From: Gemmatimonadales bacterium
Lineage (GTDB): Bacteria; Gemmatimonadota; Gemmatimonadetes; Gemmatimonadales; GWC2-71-9
Assembly (NCBI GenBank): GCA_004525055.1
Contig: SPDF01000098.1
Coordinates: 1 to 6,319, forward strand
Reading direction: 5' to 3'
DNA: 6,319 nt
A model generated the notes under the pieces. That model searched no databases. It had not been told where the DNA came from and worked only from the letters and a program-made list of their open reading frames with translations. Positions 1-6,319 of the stretch are shown here, piece by piece (within the stretch, counting starts at the first letter, position 1; each line of letters begins with the position of its first letter). A program made the translations under genes and the position numbers.

Positions 1-1112
1 ACCTCCCGTTGCTCTTCCGCGGCTCCTGGAAGTTGCAGCCCTCGGTCGGGGTGACGAACGTGGTGGGCGGACAGCCGTATATGGTTCGCAATCAAACCAC
101 CGACGGGGAATGGGTGACCCAGGCAAAACGGTTCGCCTTCATCCTCAGCTCCAGCCCGACCTTCTTCGGTTTCTACCCGGGGTTCGCCGGGTTCCAGCGC
201 ATCCGTCACAGCTTCTCGCCGGTCATCTCCTATTCCCTGGCGCCCGCAGCCGCCATACCAGAAGACTTTGCGCTGGCGACAAACACCACGGGGGTAACCA
301 CGATCCTGCTCACCAGTCCACGCACACAGCGGCTCTCGGTCGGGTTGAACCAGAACATCGAGGGGAAGAAGCTCAACCCCAGTGCGGACACCACGGCCGA
401 AGACGCCGGGAGGAAGCAGCGAGTGCTGAGCATCACAACCAGCCCCTTCGGCTACGATTTTGAGCAAGCGCAGGAGCCGGGGCGCAACGGATGGACGACG
501 CAGACCCTGACCAATTCCTTCCAGAGCGACCTGCTCCCAGGATTCAACCTGGCGATCACCCACGACCTCTGGGACGGCCCGGTCGGCTACGATAGCTCGG
601 CGCCCGACCTCTCCCTCCAGCAAATCGGACTCAGCTTCGCCGTCTCCTCGGCGACCTTTGCCCCGATTTTGCGGCTGTTCGGCCTCGCCGCGTCTGGCCC
701 CGGCGCCAGCGCCGAACCCGACCTGCGCGGGTATGTAGCCGACACATATCGGCCGGTCCGGCCGGGCCCCGAGGCAATCTACGGCAACAACTTCGGCCCC
801 ACCCCGCTTGGCCGGGCGTTCCGGGCCAACGTCAGCTACACCTACCAGAAGAGCCGAACCGGCGGTTTGACCCAGTCCAACATCGGATTTAATACGACCT
901 TCTCGCCGACTCCCCTCTGGGGCGTCTCCTGGTCCACCCAGTACAACGTGACCGCAGGCACCTTCGAATCGCAGATCATCCGCCTGGAGCGCGAACTCCA
1001 CGAGTGGCGCGCGGGGTTCAACTTCGTCAGGAACCCCAACGGGAACGTCACCCTGTACTTCTCAATCTCCCTGACCGCTCTGCCCGAGTTGAAACTCGAC
1101 TACAACCAATAG
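1..1112 (+). CDS. lptD: LptD-like LPS-assembly outer-membrane barrel protein, C-terminal part (5' end outside window)
   Basis: The frame is already open at the left edge (first full codon at base 3) and runs 369 codons to TAG at 1110-1112, so the start and N-terminal domain lie outside. LptD is the outer-membrane barrel that, with a lipoprotein plug, inserts lipopolysaccharide into the outer leaflet. What I see is barrel-like: alternating polar/hydrophobic strands rich in Ser, Thr, Tyr and Phe, with Gly/Pro/Asn turns to the end. A segment RIRHSFSPVISYSLAP at about 198-245 matches the Arg-His...Pro...Tyr...Pro pattern I recall from LptD proteins of Bacteroidota and Gemmatimonadota. It is followed by a strand (RLSVGLNQNIEGKK), and later a segment at about 420-560 also resembles that group. 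A Gly/Pro-rich stretch at about 690-800 is probably a long loop. The fragment contains no cysteine, and the last residue is Gln rather than the aromatic residue common in proteobacterial barrels. Another large barrel family is possible, but LptD is my best call. Confidence 0.72.
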   Translation, partial: LPLLFRGSWKLQPSVGVTNVVGGQPYMVRNQTTDGEWVTQAKRFAFILSSSPTFFGFYPGFAGFQRIRHSFSPVISYSLAPAAAIPEDFALATNTTGVTTILLTSPRTQRLSVGLNQNIEGKKLNPSADTTAEDAGRKQRVLSITTSPFGYDFEQAQEPGRNGWTTQTLTNSFQSDLLPGFNLAITHDLWDGPVGYDSSAPDLSLQQIGLSFAVSSATFAPILRLFGLAASGPGASAEPDLRGYVADTYRPVRPGPEAIYGNNFGPTPLGRAFRANVSYTYQKSRTGGLTQSNIGFNTTFSPTPLWGVSWSTQYNVTAGTFESQIIRLERELHEWRAGFNFVRNPNGNVTLYFSISLTALPELKLDYNQ

Positions 1113-1113
1113 C

Positions 1114-1131
1114 ACGTTCGTTCGCAAACGT
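1114..1131 (+). other. Small inverted repeat just after the lptD stop
   Basis: ACGTT at 1114-1118 pairs with AACGT at 1127-1131. There is one C/A mismatch and one inner G-C pair around a TTCG loop. It begins two bases after the stop codon, where a terminator would sit, but the stem is short and the bases that follow are C-rich, not a T-tract. I do not call it an intrinsic terminator. Confidence 0.25.
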
Positions 1132-1194
1132 CCCCTTCAGCGGACACGCCCGAATTCAGCCACGACAGTGTAAGCCGTTGTTGCGCAGAGCTTT

Positions 1195-1209
1195 ACAGCG
1201 AGACGCTGT
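1195..1209 (+). repeat. Perfect 6-bp inverted repeat in the leader of the lipoprotein gene
   Basis: ACAGCG (1195-1200), loop AGA, CGCTGT (1204-1209). The stem can gain a T-G wobble pair at its base. It ends 50 bases before the lipoprotein start codon at 1260. It could be an RNA hairpin in the leader or a small operator half-site pair, but 6 bp is short enough to be chance. I found no convincing -35/-10 pair in the gap 1113-1259. Confidence 0.3.
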
Positions 1210-1248
1210 GTGGCATGGACCGTGCACTTTGCAGGGCGACCCCTCTTC

Positions 1249-1253
1249 GAGGA
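1249..1253 (+). promoter_or_regulatory. Ribosome binding site for the lipoprotein gene
   Basis: GAGGA lies 6 bases before the ATG at 1260. It decides between that ATG and the in-frame upstream ATG at 1215, which has no comparable site and would put 15 residues in front of the signal peptide. Confidence 0.65.
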
Positions 1254-1259
1254 ACTCTG

Positions 1260-2432
1260 ATGCGTTTTGCCTGGGCCGGTGCGGCCATCCTCACGCTCGC
1301 CGCTTGTGATTCCTCTACCGTAGTCACGGGTCCGCCGCCGGCAGGAATCCTGCCGCCGGTTGCGCTCTACTACCAGCTTGATCCCGTCGGCACCGGGACA
1401 TCGCCCGCCGGCCTCCTGCTGAACTGGCCCGACGACGGCAATCCCGATCTGGCGGTGTGGCATATCTACTCCCGTGGCTCCACGGCAGAGTCCTTCGGAC
1501 TCCGCTCCTCGACCACCTCGAACACCTTCCATGACAACGGGCCGCCCGATCTCCAGTACTATGTGACGGCGGAGGACCTCTCCGGCTTTGAGAGCGTGCC
1601 CAGTCCCACCGTCACCATCGACGAACGGCTCGCGTTGCCGGCCCCTGCGACACTCCTGAGTACCAGCCTCGATGGCGCCATCGCCCTGGTCTGGGCCGAC
1701 AACGCCCACGCGGTGTCTCCCGCGCGATTCTCCGACTACCGGATCTATAGCGCGGCGTACGACCTCGATGCCGACCTCTGTGATGTGCAATGGTTTCTGG
1801 AGGGCACCACGGTGGCCCCGGAGTTCATTGCCGGCGCGTTGCCGAATGGGCAACCGCGCTGTTTCGCCGTTACCGCCGTGAGCCGCGAAGGTTATGAGAG
1901 CCTCTGGTCGCCGATCCGCGCCGACACCCCGCGGCCCGATGCCCGGAACATCGTGCTCTTCGCCGCCGAGGTCACTCTGGGTCAGAGCGGCTTCAGGTTC
2001 TGGAAAGACCTGAACGGCGACTTCCTGGTGCAACCAAATGAACTGGGGCTCATCGGCTCCGGCGGCGCCCCTGACATCGACTTCGTGGTAGAGCGGAACG
2101 GCCCCGCCGGGCTCCGCCTCCGGCCGGTTCGCGCCGGTACCGGGGTGGAGTTTTACGGCAACGCTCCGGTTGGCGATCTGACCGACATCGACTGGGCGCC
2201 GAATCAGGTGTACAGCCCGCTCCCGATCGAGGCACTCGTCGGCTGGGGTTACGTATTCGAGATGAGCGCGGGAGACGCCTTCGCCCGCTATGGATCGCTC
2301 CGGATTACCCACGTCGGGCAGGACTTCCTGATCCTCGACTGGGCGTACCAGACCGATCCGGGGAATCCTGAGCTGATCCCTGGCGGCGGTGTTCGCACCG
2401 CCCGCCCGACCGGGGTGACGGTGCCTCGATAG
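1260..2432 (+). CDS. Predicted lipoprotein with two fibronectin-III-like segments and an EF-hand-like loop
   Basis: The protein is 390 residues, starting at ATG 1260 behind a GAGGA site. It begins with a short signal peptide, MRFAWAGAAILTLAAC, whose lipobox LAAC places the lipidated cysteine at residue 16, so it should be membrane-anchored and face the periplasm or the surface. Asp at position +2 would mean inner-membrane retention in E. coli; whether that rule holds here is unknown. A Pro-rich spacer (24-33) leads to two beta-rich segments, about 34-120 and 126-223, each with the W...Y.IY...YYVTAED or CFAVTAVSREGYES pattern of fibronectin-III domains. Residues 250-261 (Asp250, Asn252, Asp254, Glu261) fit a calcium-binding EF-hand loop. 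The C-terminal part (about 270-371) is beta-rich and ends YVFEMSAGDAF...ILDWAYQTDPGNPEL, a pattern I associate with Gemmatimonadota lipoproteins. The stop is 42 bases before the hutH start, suggesting co-transcription. Exact function is unknown; carbohydrate or protein binding, or an envelope partner of the upstream barrel, are guesses. Confidence 0.8.
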   Translation: MRFAWAGAAILTLAACDSSTVVTGPPPAGILPPVALYYQLDPVGTGTSPAGLLLNWPDDGNPDLAVWHIYSRGSTAESFGLRSSTTSNTFHDNGPPDLQYYVTAEDLSGFESVPSPTVTIDERLALPAPATLLSTSLDGAIALVWADNAHAVSPARFSDYRIYSAAYDLDADLCDVQWFLEGTTVAPEFIAGALPNGQPRCFAVTAVSREGYESLWSPIRADTPRPDARNIVLFAAEVTLGQSGFRFWKDLNGDFLVQPNELGLIGSGGAPDIDFVVERNGPAGLRLRPVRAGTGVEFYGNAPVGDLTDIDWAPNQVYSPLPIEALVGWGYVFEMSAGDAFARYGSLRITHVGQDFLILDWAYQTDPGNPELIPGGGVRTARPTGVTVPR

Positions 2433-2474
2433 GCCGGACTTGTGCCGGCCGCGAAGATCGGGCAATTTCGGTTG

Positions 2475-4007
2475 ATGCCCACCGACACCCTGATGCTCGA
2501 CGGCCAGTCGCTCACAATCTCTGATGTGGTCCGCGCGGCACGCACCCCAGCGTGCCGCGTCGGCGTTCAGCCCGCGGCGCTGGCGGCACTCGATGCCAGC
2601 CGGGGGCGTGTCGAATCCGCGCTCGCGTCGGGCCAGACGATCTACGGCATCAATACGGGGTTCGGCAAGCTCGCCAACGTGCGGATCGCGCCGGGCGACC
2701 TTGACCGCCTGCAGGTCAACCTTATCCGGAGCCACGCCGCGGGCGTCGGGGCGCCGCTGCCTTCCGAGATCGTTCGAGGGCTGATGATCCTCCGGGCGAA
2801 TGTGTTGCTGCGGCCGACAAGCGGGGTTCGCCCCCTCCTGGTCGAGACGCTGGTCAAGCTGATCAACGCAGGGCTCGTCCCCGTGGTGCCGGAGCAGGGG
2901 AGTGTCGGCGCCAGTGGAGACCTGGCACCCCTCAGTCACGTGGCCCTCGTGCTGATGGGCGAAGGGGAAGTCCTCCAGGCCGGGCAGCGCGTCCCGGCGG
3001 CAACCGCGCTTGCGGCGGCGGGCCTCGCACCCCATCGCTTCGCGCCGAAGGAAGGGCTCGCGTTCATCAACGGCACACAGGCTCAGACGGCCATACTCGC
3101 CCTCCTGGTGCACGACGCCGAGGTGCTCTGGCGGAGCGCCGTCGGTGCGGCGGCGATGAGCCTTGAGGCTCTACGGGGCACGCCGACCCCTCTCGACGAG
3201 CGGATCCACGCGGCGCGCCCGCACGCGGGGCAAATCGAGGCCGCCCGGCTCATGCGCGGACTCCTGACCGACAGCGCCATCCGCGATTCGCACCGCGAGG
3301 ACGACCCCCGGGTGCAGGACGCCTACAGCCTCCGCTGCACGCCGCAGGTGCTTGGCGCCGTGTGGGATGCCATCGCGTTCACTGCCCGCACCGCATCTAT
3401 CGAGCTCAATGCCTCCACCGACAATCCGCTCGTGTTCGAGAACGGCGACGTGCTCTCGGGCGGCAACTTTCATGGCCAGCCGGTGGCGCAGGCCCTCGAT
3501 TTCCTCGCGGTGGCGCTCACGACCCTTCAGGCGATCGCCGAGCGCCGTGTCGAACGGCTGGTGAATCCGGATCTCTCCCAGGGACTGCCGGCATTCCTGA
3601 CTGCTGACCCCGGGCTCTCTTCGGGGTACATGATGGTGCAGATCACTGCGGCGGCCCTCGTGGCGGAGTCACGGACGCTGGCCCACCCGGCGAGCATCGG
3701 TTCCATTCCGACGGACGCCAACCAGGAGGATTTCGTGCCGATGGGCATGGGGGCGGCCTACAAGGCGCGCCGCATCCTGGAGAACGCGATGCACGTCATC
3801 GCCACGGAGCTGCTCTGCGCCGGCCAGGGACTCGAGCTATTGAAGCCGCTGACCCCGGGTCGCGGCGTTCGACAGCTTCACGAGCGGCTGCGGGGCCTTC
3901 AGCCGGCTGTCCCGCCTCTCACCGACGACCGGCCACCAGCGCCCGATCTGGCACGGCTCGCCCTGGCCCTCCGCGAAGGGGTCTTCGATCCCGCGACGAT
4001 CGCCTAG
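2475..4007 (+). CDS. hutH: Histidine ammonia-lyase (histidase)
   Basis: This cytosolic enzyme deaminates L-histidine to trans-urocanate and ammonia, the first step of histidine degradation. The 510-residue protein carries the family signature GSVGASGDLAPLSH, whose Ala146-Ser147-Gly148 (bases 2910-2918) cyclises to the MIO electrophile. Numbered from ATG 2475, the active-site residues known from Pseudomonas putida HutH are all present: Tyr57 (YGINTGFG), His87, Asn199 (FINGTQ), Gln281, Tyr284 and Arg287 (VQDAYSLRCTPQ), Phe332 (NFHG) and Glu418 (NQED). Ser-His at 86-87 and Glu418 favour histidine over phenylalanine or tyrosine as substrate. The start is uncertain: GTG 2442 would add 11 residues and ATG 2493 would remove 6. 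I chose 2475 because it gives the usual family length and begins just before the LDGQSLT strand where family members normally begin; no start has a strong ribosome site, although AGG at 2431-2433 lies 8 bases before GTG 2442. No hutU, hutI, hutG or hut regulator is in the window. Identity is secure. Confidence 0.96.
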   Translation: MPTDTLMLDGQSLTISDVVRAARTPACRVGVQPAALAALDASRGRVESALASGQTIYGINTGFGKLANVRIAPGDLDRLQVNLIRSHAAGVGAPLPSEIVRGLMILRANVLLRPTSGVRPLLVETLVKLINAGLVPVVPEQGSVGASGDLAPLSHVALVLMGEGEVLQAGQRVPAATALAAAGLAPHRFAPKEGLAFINGTQAQTAILALLVHDAEVLWRSAVGAAAMSLEALRGTPTPLDERIHAARPHAGQIEAARLMRGLLTDSAIRDSHREDDPRVQDAYSLRCTPQVLGAVWDAIAFTARTASIELNASTDNPLVFENGDVLSGGNFHGQPVAQALDFLAVALTTLQAIAERRVERLVNPDLSQGLPAFLTADPGLSSGYMMVQITAAALVAESRTLAHPASIGSIPTDANQEDFVPMGMGAAYKARRILENAMHVIATELLCAGQGLELLKPLTPGRGVRQLHERLRGLQPAVPPLTDDRPPAPDLARLALALREGVFDPATIA

Positions 4008-4008
4008 C

Positions 4009-4037
4009 TTGCTCCCCCCCTCCCGCCTCCATATCTT
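4009..4037 (+). promoter_or_regulatory. Probable sigma-70-type promoter for the TPR gene
   Basis: TTGCTC at 4009-4014 (-35, matching TTGaca at its first three bases) is followed after exactly 17 bases by TATCTT at 4032-4037 (-10, matching TAtaaT at T1, A2 and T6). The spacer is nearly all pyrimidine and includes a run of seven C (4014-4020, the first shared with the -35 box). Transcription would begin near 4044, giving a leader of about 60 bases before the ATG at 4104. It starts one base after the hutH stop, which suggests a new transcription unit here. I saw no terminator hairpin between hutH and this site. Confidence 0.55.
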
Positions 4038-4103
4038 ACGACGGTACTCGCCTCATAAGTCCAAGTCCTGTCGCCGTTTTCCTCCTTCTCTGGCCGAGCC
4101 CGA

Positions 4104-6319
4104 ATGAACCTCGACAAGCTCAAAGACACCGCCAGAAAACATGAGCAGAAAGAAGACTGGCGGAAGGCCATCGAGGTCTACCAGCGAGTCCTTCAGGCGT
4201 TCGAGTCTGGCGAGGAAGCCGCTCCTGACTTGGCGTTGTACAACAAGGTCGGTGACCTGCACCTGAAGGTGGGCGACATCCCCGCCGCGGTCCGCTCCTA
4301 CGAGCGCGCCGTGGAGTTGTATAGCGAGCAGGGCTTCTCCAACAACGCCATCGCCGTTTGTGGCAAGATCCTCCGGTACGATCCGCACCGCACCCGCACC
4401 TACATCCAGCTCGCCCGGCTGCACGCCAAGAAGAACATGGCCGGCGAGGCCAAGAAGAACCTGATCGAATACCTCGAGCGGATGAATCGCGAGGGGCTCC
4501 GGGACGATGCCTTCAACGACGTGAAGGCGTTTGCCGATCAGTTCGCCAGTAGCGACGAGATTCGCATCATGCTGGCGGAACTCCTCCGGGTTGCCTCGCG
4601 CGGCGCGGAGGCGCGCGAGCAGTTGGAGAAGCTCGCCTCGGATCTCGAGAGCCGCGGTGACCAGGCCGGGGCCCAGCGGACGCGGGAGCGGATGAGTGAA
4701 ATCGAGCCGAGCTCCCCCTCCGCTCCCACGCCCACCGGCGAGCCGAGGCGCAAGGGCGATCTCGTCTTCCTCGACATCGGACTCGACACGCCGTTCGGCT
4801 CACCGGTCGGGTTCGGCGCGCCGACACGCGAGATCTCCCTGGTCGAGGAGCCGGATGCCCCCCCGCCTTCCATCGAGCCTCCGACGGGTGAGGTCACGAT
4901 GTCGGCGTCGGACCTGATGCAGTCCGAAGTCGACGCAGCGGAGGAGGAATTCGAGGTGGCGCCAGTGGAGGGGCTCGAGCGGGTGGACGCAGCTACGCTC
5001 GACGACCTGGAGATCCTCCCGGCCGACCCCGATCTGGTGGTGGATGAGACGCTTCTCGATCCGGAGGACGCCCCGTCCCCGCTCGACGGATTTGAGCCCG
5101 GGATGGCCGACGACTCCGGGACCGTTCCCCTCGTCGCCGCGGACGTCACCGGCCTCGTGTCCGACCTGACTATCGATTTCACGACCCCCTTGGTCGAGGA
5201 CGACGCCTCCCCCGACCGAATCGAGGAAGACCCTCTCCTCGGCGATCTCGAGGTTTCCATCGAGAATGAGGGCGAGAGCTACGCGGTCGAGGCGGCCCCG
5301 GTTTGGGAGGTTGATGATCCGGCGCTGCAACTGGTCGGAGAGCTGGAGAGTTCGGACGGAAGCGGTCCAGGGCAGCGGGAAGAGGAATCGCCCGAGGCGC
5401 GCGTGTCCGCTCTCGAGGATCGGGTGCTCGATGATCCGGACAATCCGGAGGTGCACCAGGCCCTCGGCGAGGCACTCCTGGCCACTGGCCAGCATGAGCG
5501 CGGTGTCGAGGAGCTCGATCTGGCACTGAGTCGGCTGGAGGAGCTCGAGGATTGGGACCGTGCGAACGATGTGGCAGAGGAGCTGGCCCGGCTGGAACCG
5601 TCCGGTATCAGGCACTTCCAGAAACTCGTCGAATTCGCGTATCGAGTCGGCCACCGGGGGCGGGTGATCGAGGCCTACCTCGAGCTGGGCGATGCGCTCG
5701 TGCGGGTCGGTTCCGTCGAGAAGGCCCTCGCCGTCTACGGCCGCGTGGCCGAGAGTGAGCCTGACAACGCGCGCGCACTCTCCGCGATCGACGCCCTGGC
5801 ACCGCCGCCGCCTCCTGCGCCCCCGGTCACCGCGCCAGCGCCACGCCCTGAGCCGGCGGATGGATTCGTAGATCTCGGCGCCATGCTCCTCGATGGCGAC
5901 GCCGGTGTGAAGCCGAAGGACACCCGGATGCGGGTGCGGGATGAGGAGCCCACCGGGGACGAGGAGAAGGATTTCGCCGACATGCTCAAGCAGTTCAAGC
6001 GTGGGCTCGACGAAAATCTCGAGGACGAGGATTACCAGTCGCATTACGATCTGGGCATCGCGTTCAAGGAAATGGGGCTGCTCGACGAGGCGATCGCCGA
6101 ATTCCAAAAGGCACTCCGGTCGCCCGATGCGCGGCTGCGCACCTCGGAGGCACTCGGTTCGTCCTTCTTCGACAAGGGGCAGTTTGCCGTGGCCGAGGCC
6201 ATCCTCCGCCGTGCCGTCGACGGGCTGAGTGGGCAGGACAACGAGAAGATCGGTCTGCTGTACTGGCTCGGTCGGGCCCTCGAAGCCGAGGGACGGGGGC
6301 AGGAGGCTCGACCCTATTA
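4104..6319 (+). CDS. Large tetratricopeptide-repeat protein with acidic linker, 3' end outside window
   Basis: The frame runs from ATG 4104 to the right edge without a stop: 738 residues and incomplete. The upstream GAG at 4096-4098 is a weak ribosome site; the start is supported by the N-terminus MNLDKLKDTARKHEQKEDWR, which leads straight into the first repeat. Block 1 (about 5-125) holds three to four TPRs; the one at 43-76 has Gly50, Gly57, Ala62, Tyr66 and Ala69 in register. A helical stretch follows to about 197. Residues 197-430 are low-complexity and very acidic: 241-420 have 52 Asp/Glu against 3 Arg and no Lys. Block 2 has TPRs near 448-480, 522-555 (Gly529, Gly536, Ala541, Tyr545, Pro553), 644-676 (Leu650, Gly651, Phe654, Gly658, Ala663, Phe667, Ala670) and 679-709, with another starting near 714. 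A Pro/Ala stretch (566-583) splits this block. There is no signal peptide, membrane segment or catalytic motif, so it is probably a cytosolic scaffold. TPRs bind proteins; the partner is unknown. Similar proteins recur, as I recall, in Gemmatimonadota. Confidence 0.9.
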   Translation, partial: MNLDKLKDTARKHEQKEDWRKAIEVYQRVLQAFESGEEAAPDLALYNKVGDLHLKVGDIPAAVRSYERAVELYSEQGFSNNAIAVCGKILRYDPHRTRTYIQLARLHAKKNMAGEAKKNLIEYLERMNREGLRDDAFNDVKAFADQFASSDEIRIMLAELLRVASRGAEAREQLEKLASDLESRGDQAGAQRTRERMSEIEPSSPSAPTPTGEPRRKGDLVFLDIGLDTPFGSPVGFGAPTREISLVEEPDAPPPSIEPPTGEVTMSASDLMQSEVDAAEEEFEVAPVEGLERVDAATLDDLEILPADPDLVVDETLLDPEDAPSPLDGFEPGMADDSGTVPLVAADVTGLVSDLTIDFTTPLVEDDASPDRIEEDPLLGDLEVSIENEGESYAVEAAPVWEVDDPALQLVGELESSDGSGPGQREEESPEARVSALEDRVLDDPDNPEVHQALGEALLATGQHERGVEELDLALSRLEELEDWDRANDVAEELARLEPSGIRHFQKLVEFAYRVGHRGRVIEAYLELGDALVRVGSVEKALAVYGRVAESEPDNARALSAIDALAPPPPPAPPVTAPAPRPEPADGFVDLGAMLLDGDAGVKPKDTRMRVRDEEPTGDEEKDFADMLKQFKRGLDENLEDEDYQSHYDLGIAFKEMGLLDEAIAEFQKALRSPDARLRTSEALGSSFFDKGQFAVAEAILRRAVDGLSGQDNEKIGLLYWLGRALEAEGRGQEARPY

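Noticed and set aside
1114..1131. Intrinsic terminator after lptD.
   Set aside because: The stem is only five pairs plus one beyond a mismatch and there is no T-tract after it.
1215..1259. Upstream in-frame ATG at 1215 as the lipoprotein start.
   Set aside because: It would place 15 residues including Arg and Asp before the signal peptide and lacks a ribosome site, whereas ATG 1260 has GAGGA at the right distance and gives a standard lipoprotein signal.
1137..3113. A 658-codon open frame on the - strand spanning the lipoprotein gene and the first part of hutH.
   Set aside because: It is antisense to two well-supported genes. Its translation is rich in Arg, Gly, Glu, His and Asp with no recognisable domain or signal, as expected of a shadow frame in high-GC DNA.
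4053..4424. A 123-codon open frame on the - strand opposite the first TPR block.
   Set aside because: It overlaps the conserved N-terminal TPRs antisense and would run through the TPR gene's leader; no domain or ribosome site supports it.
4538..5260. A 240-codon Ser/Arg-rich open frame on the - strand.
   Set aside because: The Ser/Arg/Gly repetition is the complement of GAG, GAC, GAT and TCG-type codons in the acidic linker of the TPR gene, not a real low-complexity protein.
5799..5852. CCG/CCT-rich tract as a possible simple repeat or frameshift site.
   Set aside because: It encodes the Pro/Ala hinge of the TPR protein in frame, and the reading frame stays open with good repeats on both sides.
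4800..6107. A 435-codon open frame on the - strand.
   Set aside because: It is wholly antisense to the TPR gene, whose repeats are in register. The hydrophobic-looking start is the complement of acidic and Leu-rich codons. No family is recognisable.

Overview
The window is ordinary chromosomal DNA from a high-GC, Gram-negative bacterium. Three features point to the phylum Gemmatimonadota, though this is a judgement from recalled family patterns and was not tested by a search: an LptD-type outer-membrane barrel of the non-proteobacterial kind, a lipobox protein with a C-terminal module ending in a WAYQ-type strand, and a large TPR protein with an acidic linker. All real genes lie on the + strand.

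Layout: (1) 1-1112 is the 3' part of an LptD-like LPS-assembly barrel gene, cut by the left edge. (2) 1113-1259 is a 147-base gap with two small inverted repeats and a good ribosome binding site just before the next gene. (3) 1260-2432 encodes a 390-residue predicted lipoprotein with two fibronectin-III-like segments, an EF-hand-like loop and a beta-rich C-terminal module. (4) 2475-4007 encodes a complete histidine ammonia-lyase (HutH) with the MIO tripeptide and all the active-site residues I looked for. (5) 4008-4103 is a short gap with a well-formed sigma-70-type promoter right after the hutH stop. (6) 4104-6319 is an open frame with no stop: at least 738 residues of a TPR protein with two TPR blocks joined by a very acidic linker, cut by the right edge.

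How the genes relate: lptD, the lipoprotein gene and hutH are close and co-directional and could share a transcript, but they do not form a recognisable pathway. The barrel and the lipoprotein are both envelope proteins. HutH is cytosolic histidine catabolism and has no other hut gene beside it in the window. The TPR gene appears to start a new transcription unit from its own promoter.

I found no tRNA, rRNA, CRISPR array, insertion sequence, phage gene or defence system. Long open frames on the - strand (1137-3113 and 4800-6107) are compositional shadows of the + strand genes. I see no strong case for an undescribed system. The items most worth a second look are the lipoprotein next to lptD, the acidic linker of the TPR protein, and the isolated hutH.
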